Shown one piece after another: positions 14,998 to 20,513 of a stretch of 20,513 nt of DNA. A program made the position numbers and the translations under genes. Origin of the DNA: an uncultured Oscillospiraceae bacterium (GTDB lineage: Bacteria; Bacillota; Clostridia; Oscillospirales; Ruminococcaceae); contig CATNEU010000004.1 in NCBI GenBank assembly GCA_950097605.1, forward strand, positions 1 through 20,513, given 5' to 3'. Below the pieces are notes generated by a model. It was not told the origin of the DNA, did no database searches, and saw only the letters and a list, made by a program, of their open reading frames with translations. Each line of letters starts with the position of its first letter. Within the stretch, counting starts at the first letter, position 1.

Positions 14998-15429
14998 CTA
15001 TGCATCGAGCAGGGACGCCAGCGCGCGCGCAAACCGCAGGTCGTCCTCCCGCGTGCGCTTCGGCGCGCCGCCCGTGCGCCCGCCCGCGCGCCGAACCTTC
15101 TGGCCCAGATGCCGCTCAAACAGAAGGCGGTCGATGTTGCCCTCGTCATATAAAAAGCCGTTTTGGTGCAGCACACGGCAGCGCTTGCCGAGCGCCATTG
15201 CCGCCACGCCATAGTCCTGCGTGACAACAATGTCCCCCGCGTGCACGAGGTTGATCAGCTTGATATCCACGCTGTCCCTCGCCTTGTCCACCGTGACGAC
15301 CCGGCTGTACCCGTCCGCAATGCGGTGGCTGGTATCGGTTACCATGGTCACGGGCAGTCCGCTGCGACTGGCAAGCCGCACAATGATGTCTTTGACCGGG
15401 CAGGCGTCCGCGTCCACAAAAATCTCCAT
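14998..15429 (-). CDS. YaiI/YqxD family protein (UPF0178, DUF188)
   Basis: This 143-residue protein has the family signature at its start, IFVDADACPVKD (residues 3-14), then VTMVTDTSHR, VDKARDSVDIKLINL, GDIVVTQDYGVAAMAL, and the C-terminal KRTREDDLRFARAL. The conserved Asp residues and the fold relate it to PIN-like nucleases, but no biochemical role is established. The ATG has GGGGAGCGGGT upstream. It has its own well-formed promoter (15523-15551) and ends about 180 nt before the transglutaminase-like gene, so it is probably transcribed alone or with weak read-through. Confidence 0.95.
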   Translation of the reverse strand: MEIFVDADACPVKDIIVRLASRSGLPVTMVTDTSHRIADGYSRVVTVDKARDSVDIKLINLVHAGDIVVTQDYGVAAMALGKRCRVLHQNGFLYDEGNIDRLLFERHLGQKVRRAGGRTGGAPKRTREDDLRFARALASLLDA

Positions 15430-15522
15430 ACCCGCTCCCCTTTTTTCAATATTGGGCTGTGCCTCCCACCGCTGTCCGGCCCGGCAGGGCCAAAACAGAG
15501 AGAAATGCAGTATATGAGTATG

Positions 15523-15551
15523 AGTATATCACATCTGTATAAAATTTACAA
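15523..15551 (-). promoter_or_regulatory. Sigma-A-type promoter of the YaiI-family gene
   Basis: On the minus strand TTGTAA (15551-15546), a 17-nt spacer and TATACT (15528-15523), followed by further TATACT-like sequence. Confidence 0.6.
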
Positions 15552-15779
15552 TCATAAATTCGGAAAACCACACGCGTTCCCAAATTCCTGCATTGCAAGG
15601 CGTTTTCGCAATGGAATGCATTCGGTTCCCATTTTGTGATGCCACAGCCCCCACTCTGTCCGCAGATCCACAATGGACGCCGCTCCCGCGGGACTTAAAC
15701 ACAATCTTGAAATCCGTTCTATATGCAAAAAGGAAGCGCCCCTTCACCCGCTGCATGCATAGCGCGGCGGCGGCAAATA

Positions 15780-15788
15780 TGCTACAAT
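15780..15788 (+). promoter_or_regulatory. Extended -10 promoter of the cyclase-fold gene
   Basis: TGC-TACAAT is an extended -10 (TGnTACAAT) without a good -35. Transcription would start about 50 nt before the chosen ATG. Confidence 0.5.
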
Positions 15789-15846
15789 GGAACCAACCGA
15801 AACGGTGCCGGCCGCAGACCAGCCGCACAACGAAAGGATGAGAAAA

Positions 15847-16707
15847 ATGCACAAAGATACAAAGTGGGCAAAGGACATCATCGCATTGCAGCAGCCGGAC
15901 GGAAAATGGGGCTGTTTCCATTCGCTTTCGCAGTCCTATCAATCGCCCATCACAACCGAGCAGGCGCTCCGCCGGCTGCAGATTCTGGGCTATACAATCG
16001 AAGACCCCTGCATTCAAAAGGCCGTGCAATATATGCACAATTGCTTGACCGGGAAAGACGCAATCCCCGACCGCCTTGAGAAGACGCACGATTGGGACAC
16101 CTTTACCAACTTGCTCCTGGCCGCCTGGATCAGGCGGTTTACACAGCAAGACGCCGCCGCAAACGAAGTTGCGGAAAAATGGGCGGCGGTGATTTCTGCA
16201 GCGTTTGCAGGCGGGACGTACAACCACGAGCAATATGGGAAAGCCTACCGGGAAACCTTCAGCGCGCCCCCAAAGGGGGACCGGCTCGTCGATTTTGTGC
16301 ATTTCTATCCGCTTTCTCTTCTGCGCGGCTGCTTGGAACAAGCCGTCGAATCCGCTTTTGTCGACCATGTGCTGCACTGGGAACCCGGGATTTACTATGT
16401 ATACGGCAGTGCACTCTGCACGCTGCCGCCGGATTTTGCAAGCAAGCAGGCAAGCCGTTATCTGGGCGCCGTCGAGCTGCTGTCCGCCTATCGAACGAGC
16501 CGGGCGCAGCTTTCATTTGTGGCGGACTGGCTCGAACGCAATCGAAACGAAAACGGCAAATGGGACATGGGGAGCACGGTCCACGACAAGCTTTATTTCC
16601 CTCTCTCTGATACCTGGCGGAAAAAAGGCGTGCGGGAAGCGGACTGTACCGAGCGGATCACCAAGTTGCTGGATACGCTGGTGCAGGGAGACGTATCCAA
16701 ATTGTAA
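15847..16707 (+). CDS. Prenyltransferase/squalene-oxidase-repeat (terpenoid cyclase fold) protein of unknown function
   Basis: This 286-residue protein contains two segments resembling the QW-type repeats of the alpha/alpha-toroid fold: IIALQQPDGKWG (about 11-22) near the N-terminus and WLERNRNENGKWDMG near the C-terminus. No DxDD or other squalene-hopene cyclase catalytic motif is visible, and it is far shorter than real cyclases, so a terpene-cyclisation role should not be assumed. No signal peptide is seen, so it is probably cytoplasmic. The ATG at 15847 has AAAGG about 9 nt upstream; an in-frame ATG at 15787 overlaps the promoter -10 and is rejected. It stands alone between divergent and downstream promoters. 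Confidence 0.7.
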   Translation: MHKDTKWAKDIIALQQPDGKWGCFHSLSQSYQSPITTEQALRRLQILGYTIEDPCIQKAVQYMHNCLTGKDAIPDRLEKTHDWDTFTNLLLAAWIRRFTQQDAAANEVAEKWAAVISAAFAGGTYNHEQYGKAYRETFSAPPKGDRLVDFVHFYPLSLLRGCLEQAVESAFVDHVLHWEPGIYYVYGSALCTLPPDFASKQASRYLGAVELLSAYRTSRAQLSFVADWLERNRNENGKWDMGSTVHDKLYFPLSDTWRKKGVREADCTERITKLLDTLVQGDVSKL

Positions 16708-16760
16708 CCGTTTGACCACATTTTCTTCCCACTTTCGCCCTTTCTATTCCCCCTTGGATT

Positions 16761-16769
16761 TGTTATACT
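16761..16769 (+). promoter_or_regulatory. Extended -10 promoter of the carboxypeptidase gene
   Basis: TGT-TATACT forms an extended -10 about 78 nt before the ATG; the -35 at 17-nt spacing (TTTCTA) is poor. A second TATAAT at 16824-16829 is too close to the ribosome binding site to be the main promoter. Confidence 0.45.
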
Positions 16770-16846
16770 AATAGTAATTCAAATGGGCTTTAGCAATTGC
16801 CCGCGGCAGCGGGGGTATTTCAGATATAATTGGAGTGTGTTGGTAT

Positions 16847-18175
16847 ATGCGTAAACTGGCGTTTTCCCTGTCCGTCGTCCTGCTGTTTTTAACGGTTGCC
16901 TGTGGATTCTCCGCGGGCGCGGCCTCCAACGAACCGCCCGGAAACCTAAAATCCAAGGCCATTTATCTTTACAATCTGGACACCGATACACTGGTATACG
17001 AAAAAAACTGCCAGCAGATTATCTATCCCGCTTCCCTGACCAAAATCATGTCCACCATCGTCGCGCTTGAAAACGTGAAGGACCTCGACGCGGAGACCGT
17101 TACAGCCGAGCCCCGGATGTTCGATGAGTTCAAAGGCATCAATATCTCCAACGCCGGCATTGAAATCGGCGAGACGCTGACCATCCGCCAATTGCTCCAC
17201 TGCATGATGATCCAATCCGCAAACGAGGCCGCCAACATGGTCGCCTATTATGTGGGCGGCGGCGACCGCGAAAAGTTCATCGAGATGATGAACCAAAAGG
17301 CCGAGGAAATCGGCACGGCCAACACCCATTTCGTCAACCCGCACGGCCTGCACGACCTCAAACACTATACAACGGCGGAGGATATGTTCAAGATCACCAA
17401 ATACGCCATGAGTGTGCCAGGCTTTATGGAGCTGGCCACCAAAACCAGCTATGAGCTGCCCGCCACCAACAAAAGCGGGCCCCGCACGCTCTTCACAACC
17501 AACCTGATGACGGTGGAAAACAGCGTCTACTATTACCCCTATGCGAAAGGGATCAAAACCGGCACCACCGACGAGGCCGGCCGCTGCCTGATTTCAACTG
17601 CAAAAAACGGGGGCTTCAGCTACCTGCTGGTGGTCATGGGCGCACCCTATACGGACGACGAGGGCAAAATTCTCAACAACCAGGCGTTTATTGAATCCAA
17701 AAAAATATACAAGTGGGCATTTGAAACCTTTACGATTAAATCCATCGTGAAACCCGATGCCACAATCGGGGAAATCAAGGTCAACCTGTCACAGGATAAA
17801 GACCATGTGCTGCTCTCCCCCAAAGAGGAGTTTACCGCCCTGATTCCCAACGACATCGACCCATCCAGCGTGCAGAAGATCCAGGACGTTCCCGAAAGTA
17901 TCGACGCGCCGGTGCAAAAAGGACAGGTCGTAGGCACCCTGACCATGATGCTGGCCGGCAAAGAAATCGGCACGGTGCAGCTCGTTGCCGCGGAGGACGT
18001 GGAACGCAGCCAGATGCTCTATATCATGGATTTTATTCAAAGCGTCCTGCACTCTTTGTGGTTTAAAATCGCCGTTTGCGTCATTGCGGCGCTTGTCATT
18101 CTCTATATTGTGCTGATCCTCGTAAACCGCTCCCGCCGCAAAAAACGCAGGGTCATCAAGCACCGCAAATTTTAG
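16847..18175 (+). CDS. D-alanyl-D-alanine carboxypeptidase, PBP5/DacF-type
   Basis: This serine-type enzyme removes the terminal D-Ala of peptidoglycan stem peptides outside the membrane. The 442-residue protein has a signal peptide (about 1-27). Its active-site motifs are S-x-x-K in PASLTK (Ser63, Lys66), SAN (Ser124-Asn126) and KTG (237-239). A PBP5-type C-terminal beta domain follows (about 300-390). A transmembrane helix (about 405-427) and a very basic tail end the protein; PBP5 of E. coli has an amphipathic anchor there instead. The ATG at 16847 is preceded by GGAG at a rather long distance; a GTG four codons earlier overlaps that site. A strong terminator follows. Similar proteins (DacF, DacB) act in vegetative growth or in the spore cortex; which applies is not shown. 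Confidence 0.95.
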   Translation: MRKLAFSLSVVLLFLTVACGFSAGAASNEPPGNLKSKAIYLYNLDTDTLVYEKNCQQIIYPASLTKIMSTIVALENVKDLDAETVTAEPRMFDEFKGINISNAGIEIGETLTIRQLLHCMMIQSANEAANMVAYYVGGGDREKFIEMMNQKAEEIGTANTHFVNPHGLHDLKHYTTAEDMFKITKYAMSVPGFMELATKTSYELPATNKSGPRTLFTTNLMTVENSVYYYPYAKGIKTGTTDEAGRCLISTAKNGGFSYLLVVMGAPYTDDEGKILNNQAFIESKKIYKWAFETFTIKSIVKPDATIGEIKVNLSQDKDHVLLSPKEEFTALIPNDIDPSSVQKIQDVPESIDAPVQKGQVVGTLTMMLAGKEIGTVQLVAAEDVERSQMLYIMDFIQSVLHSLWFKIAVCVIAALVILYIVLILVNRSRRKKRRVIKHRKF

Positions 18176-18207
18176 GTTTTTTCCCGGCAAGTCCGTATTT
18201 TCACCAC

Positions 18208-18248
18208 AAACAGGCCCCTGATCCGTTGGACCGGGGGCCTGTTTTTTT
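18208..18248 (+). terminator. Intrinsic terminator after the carboxypeptidase gene
   Basis: CAGGCCCC (18211-18218) pairs with GGGGCCTG (18234-18241), followed by seven T residues. Confidence 0.93.
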
Positions 18249-18305
18249 CACCACATCCGCCGCCCGGGCCGCGGCGGCAAAAGAGTTTTTCTTTCCTCGC
18301 CCGAA

Positions 18306-18334
18306 TTGACGAATCGAAATACGCGCACTATAAT
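18306..18334 (+). promoter_or_regulatory. Sigma-A promoter of the mrp-nifX-like operon
   Basis: TTGACG (18306-18311), a 17-nt spacer and a perfect TATAAT (18329-18334). This is among the best promoter matches in the window. Its leader is about 52 nt. Confidence 0.8.
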
Positions 18335-18392
18335 AGTAAGCATATGCCATCCCATTGGATTGACAGATAAAACTGCAAGGAGATGTGTTTTT

Positions 18393-19241
18393 ATGAGCGA
18401 ACCTTCGAGCTGCTCCCACGACTGCTCGAGCTGCGGCGAGAGTTGTCCCTCTCGAAACAGCGCGCCCCAAAGCCTGATCGAACCGCCGCACGAAATGAGC
18501 TGTGTGCGCAAGGTGATTGGCGTTGTCAGCGGAAAAGGCGGGGTGGGAAAATCCCTCGTCACTTCGATGATGGCCGTATTGATGAACCGCCGCGGCTACT
18601 CCGCCGCGATTCTGGACGCGGACGTCACCGGCCCTTCAATTCCCAAGGCGTTCGGTGTCAGCGAGCGGGTAATGGCCAATGAGTTCGGCATGCTGCCGGT
18701 TAAAAGCAAAACCGGTATTGATATCATGTCGGTCAACCTGCTGCTGGACGACGAGAAAACCCCTGTTGTCTGGCGCGGACCGGTTATTGCGGGCACCGTG
18801 AAACAGTTCTGGACCGATGTGGTCTGGTCGGATGTGGACTTCCTGTTTGTGGACATGCCGCCCGGCACCGGAGATGTCCCGCTGACGGTGTTCCAGAGTC
18901 TGCCGCTCGACGGTATTATCATCGTAACCTCTCCGCAGGAGCTGGTTTCGATGATCGTTGCCAAAGCGGCCAATATGGCCAAAATGATGCAGATTCCCGT
19001 GCTTGGGATCGTGGAAAACTACAGTTATCTCGAATGTCCCGACTGCGGAAAACGCATCTCGGTGTTCGGCGAGAGCCATATCGACGAAACTGCAAAGGAG
19101 TTTGGATTTGACGTGCTGGCCAGAATTCCGATCCGTCCGGACATCGCGCAAGCCTGCGACAAAGGCGTGATCGAACTGTTTGAAGGCGATTTCTTAAACG
19201 ATGCGTGCGACGCCATTGAAAAGAGGTTGAGCCAATCATGA
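18393..19241 (+). CDS. mrp: Mrp/NBP35-family Fe-S cluster carrier ATPase
   Basis: This 282-residue cytoplasmic P-loop ATPase is of the type that holds and transfers Fe-S clusters. The deviant Walker A is SGKGGVGKS (46-54). DADVTGPSIPKA and VDMPPGTGDVPLTV are family signatures. The cluster-binding pair CPDC (Cys215, Cys218) is near the C-terminus. The N-terminus adds four closely spaced cysteines (7, 11, 14, 18), a ferredoxin-like extension common in anaerobe homologues. The ATG has AAGGAG about 10 nt upstream; the longer frame runs through the promoter and is rejected. The stop codon overlaps the NifX-like gene by 4 nt (ATGA), so the two are translationally coupled. Confidence 0.96.
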   Translation: MSEPSSCSHDCSSCGESCPSRNSAPQSLIEPPHEMSCVRKVIGVVSGKGGVGKSLVTSMMAVLMNRRGYSAAILDADVTGPSIPKAFGVSERVMANEFGMLPVKSKTGIDIMSVNLLLDDEKTPVVWRGPVIAGTVKQFWTDVVWSDVDFLFVDMPPGTGDVPLTVFQSLPLDGIIIVTSPQELVSMIVAKAANMAKMMQIPVLGIVENYSYLECPDCGKRISVFGESHIDETAKEFGFDVLARIPIRPDIAQACDKGVIELFEGDFLNDACDAIEKRLSQS

Positions 19242-19621
19242 AAGTTGCCGTAACAACGGAAAACGGTATTGTGTTTCCCCACTTTGGCAAAACGCCCGGC
19301 TTCACGCTGGCCGAAATCGACGGCAATGCAGTGTCTGGGCAGGTCCTGCTCGAATCCGGCGGCAGCGGCCACGGCGCGCTCGCGGATCTGCTGGCCCAAA
19401 ACGGCGTGCGGGTTTTGATCTGCGGCGGGATCGGAGAGAGCGCGCGGAATGCGCTCGCCTCCAAGGGGATCGAGGTTTTCCCCGGCGTGTTTGGCGACGT
19501 GGAGCAGGTGCTGGCCGATTTTGCCGCAGGAACACTTGCCTTCCGTCCGGATTTCTCCTGCTCGCACCAGCACGGCCATGCGGACGGGCACGACTGCGGC
19601 AGCCACCGTTACAATAACTGA
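19238..19621 (+). CDS. NifB/NifX-family metal-cluster-binding protein with His/Cys-rich tail
   Basis: This 127-residue protein has the dinitrogenase iron-molybdenum cofactor-binding fold: MKVAVTTENGIVFPHFGKTP at the start, then GGSGHGALADLLAQNGVRVLI and CGGIGESARNAL. The last residues, from about 107, are rich in His and Cys (CSHQHGHADGHDCGSH), which looks like a metal-binding tail. No other nitrogenase gene is present in the window, so a role in general Fe-S or metal cofactor handling together with Mrp is more likely than nitrogen fixation. Its ATG overlaps the mrp stop codon (ATGA). A hairpin with a T-run follows within 75 nt. Function is inferred from the partner gene and the fold only. 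Confidence 0.92.
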   Translation: MKVAVTTENGIVFPHFGKTPGFTLAEIDGNAVSGQVLLESGGSGHGALADLLAQNGVRVLICGGIGESARNALASKGIEVFPGVFGDVEQVLADFAAGTLAFRPDFSCSHQHGHADGHDCGSHRYNN

Positions 19622-19656
19622 AAACCGCACAGGCCTATCCATCGGCATCCTCTGTA

Positions 19657-19694
19657 AAAACAGGTGCATTCGCACGCCGCGATGCGCCTGTTTT
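19657..19694 (+). terminator. Intrinsic terminator after the mrp-nifX-like operon
   Basis: AAAACAGG (19657-19664) pairs with CCTGTTTT (19687-19694), with an inner GCAT/ATGC pair. The T-rich end of the stem serves as the U-tract. Confidence 0.75.
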
Positions 19695-19755
19695 CGCTAT
19701 TTCGGCTCAATACCGGAGATTCACAGTTCTTTCACAGTCCATCCGCAATTGACAG

Positions 19756-19784
19756 TTGCTTTTCACCCCGATAAAGTATACTAT
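19756..19784 (+). promoter_or_regulatory. Promoter of the membrane zinc-ribbon gene
   Basis: TTGCTT (19756-19761), a 17-nt spacer and TACTAT (19779-19784). An overlapping TATACT gives 15-nt spacing, so the exact -10 is uncertain. Confidence 0.5.
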
Positions 19785-19865
19785 ATAGGCATTGTCCCAT
19801 TTTTCCATAGGCATCGCGCGAAACACCCTTTCGCGCTCCGACAGACTGCATAAGGAGATTTCTCT

Positions 19866-20264
19866 ATGATACTCAATTGGTTACGCCGGTTTATGGCCGG
19901 CCGCTATGGCTTCGACCAGCTTTCCTTCGCGCTGCTGCTGCTCTATATGGTCTTGATCCTGGTGACAAGGATCACGCGCTTCTGGCCGTTGCAGTTTGCC
20001 GCACTGGCGCTCCTGGGGTGGTGTTTGTTCCGGATGCTCTCGCGCAATCCGCAAAACCGCTGGAAGGAAAACCAAAAATTCTTGACATTTTGGCATCCTG
20101 TGAAAAACTGGTTTACCCACCGCGCCCAGCACGCCCGCGCGTGCAAGACCTACCGGTTTTTCAAATGCCCGCACTGCAAACAAAAGATGCGCGCACCCAA
20201 GGGAAAAGGGAAAATCCGCGTGACCTGTTCGCGTTGCCAGCATGTATTTCTTAAAAAAACCTGA
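19866..20264 (+). CDS. Two-helix membrane protein with C-terminal zinc ribbon
   Basis: This 132-residue protein has hydrophobic segments at about 19-34 and 41-57, a basic linker, and a C-terminal zinc ribbon formed by CPHC (Cys101, Cys104) and CSRC (Cys121, Cys124). The predicted topology puts a small metal-binding domain, rich in Lys and Arg, on the cytoplasmic side. I do not recognise a named family; the gene resembles other uncharacterised clostridial membrane proteins. The ATG has AAGGAG about 8 nt upstream. It has its own promoter and terminator, so it is a single-gene unit. A role in RNA or protein binding at the membrane is only a guess from the zinc ribbon. Confidence 0.82.
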   Translation: MILNWLRRFMAGRYGFDQLSFALLLLYMVLILVTRITRFWPLQFAALALLGWCLFRMLSRNPQNRWKENQKFLTFWHPVKNWFTHRAQHARACKTYRFFKCPHCKQKMRAPKGKGKIRVTCSRCQHVFLKKT

Positions 20265-20288
20265 TATATCCCCCTTTCCGCGTACCGG

Positions 20289-20327
20289 TCCGGGCATCGC
20301 AAGCCGCCTTGCAATGCCCGGATTTTT
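20289..20327 (+). terminator. Intrinsic terminator after the zinc-ribbon gene
   Basis: TCCGGGCAT and ATGCCCGGA, with an inner GCAAG/CTTGC stem across one mismatch, are followed by TTTTT. Confidence 0.88.
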
Positions 20328-20410
20328 GCATATCGGCCCTCTCCCCTCTGAAACAGGCCCTATAACAACATGCAACTTACCCTGGACAGGCCAAATTCGC
20401 CGAAATGCAT

Positions 20411-20439
20411 TAGACATCCGATTCCGTTTGCGCTATAAT
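20411..20439 (+). promoter_or_regulatory. Sigma-A-type promoter near the right end
   Basis: TAGACA (20411-20416), a 17-nt spacer and a perfect TATAAT (20434-20439). It points to a gene beginning at the window edge. Confidence 0.65.
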
Positions 20440-20456
20440 AGAGAGGAATTGCGCAA

Positions 20457-20513
20457 ATGGAATCTGTTTCCTTTTATAGGCCTCCGCAGCGGCGCTTCTC
20501 TTCCGGCACGCAT
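20457..20513 (+). CDS. Possible start of a further gene, cut by the window edge
   Basis: An ATG with GAGAGG about 10 nt upstream follows the promoter at 20411-20439 and stays open to the window end (19 residues, beginning MESVSFYRPPQRRF). The stretch is too short to identify a family, and the true start could lie further right. Confidence 0.35.
   Translation, partial: MESVSFYRPPQRRFSSGTH

Larger units (their letters stand above)
15430..15846. other. 417-bp divergent intergenic region
   Basis: It separates the minus-strand YaiI gene from the plus-strand cyclase-fold gene. It holds the YaiI promoter and, at the other end, an extended -10. Between these (about 15555-15775) I see no gene, strong hairpin or repeat. 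A long minus-strand frame crosses it (15529-16377), but it opposes the better supported plus-strand gene. Confidence 0.6.

Noticed and set aside
15529..16377. A 282-residue minus-strand open frame
   Set aside because: It overlaps the YaiI promoter and the cyclase-fold gene. The plus-strand gene has a ribosome binding site, promoter and repeat motifs, while this frame has none.

Overview
The window looks like a chromosomal segment from a fairly GC-rich, low-motility-signal Gram-positive anaerobe of class Clostridia, most likely an Oscillospiraceae/Ruminococcaceae-type gut bacterium. The main reasons are the fusion of IspH to a four-domain ribosomal-S1-like protein, the gene order FAD oxidoreductase - cmk - plsC - ispH/S1, strong AGGAGG-type ribosome binding sites, frequent GTG/TTG starts, an RpiR regulator, a sporulation-type D,D-carboxypeptidase, and a Cys-rich Mrp next to a NifX-like protein. 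The lineage is inferred from gene content and has not been checked by search.

Layout. (1) 1-2.45 kb, minus strand: the start of a VanY-like D,D-carboxypeptidase lipoprotein (cut by the window edge), alanine racemase, a 53-residue two-helix membrane protein and a Cro/CI-type regulator. A perfect palindrome sits on a promoter-like -10 between the regulator and the membrane protein. (2) 2.48-8.2 kb, minus strand: a likely operon read as rpiR-type regulator, BaiN/HI0933-type flavoprotein, cytidylate kinase, 1-acyl-glycerol-3-phosphate acyltransferase and IspH-S1 fusion, closed by a strong terminator. It couples nucleotide, phospholipid and isoprenoid precursor synthesis. (3) 8.3-10.6 kb, minus strand: a metallophosphoesterase with two altered metal-ligand motifs, preceded by a ~315-nt hairpin-rich leader with its own promoter, and an O-acetylhomoserine sulfhydrylase-type enzyme. 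(4) 10.6-11.8 kb: no credible gene. It holds a composite repeat in which tandem 74-77 bp units and an adjoining body recur as a diverged inverted copy, with compensatory changes in hairpin stems. (5) 11.8-15.4 kb: a plus-strand ribbon-helix-helix protein facing a minus-strand MATE transporter across a bidirectional terminator, then a membrane-anchored transglutaminase-like protein and a YaiI/YqxD-family protein. (6) 15.8-20.5 kb, plus strand: a terpenoid-cyclase-fold protein, a DacF/PBP5-like D-Ala-D-Ala carboxypeptidase, mrp with an overlapping NifX-like gene, a membrane zinc-ribbon protein, and the start of one more possible gene.

Functionally most genes are housekeeping: the cell wall (alr, vanY-like, dacF-like), lipid and isoprenoid precursors, sulfur amino acids and Fe-S cluster handling. 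No prophage, CRISPR array, rRNA or tRNA gene and no transposase was seen. The parts most worth a second look are the composite inverted repeat (about 10.94-11.71 kb), the structured leader (9.0-9.33 kb), the AT-rich patch inside ispH, and the uncharacterised terpenoid-cyclase-fold gene.
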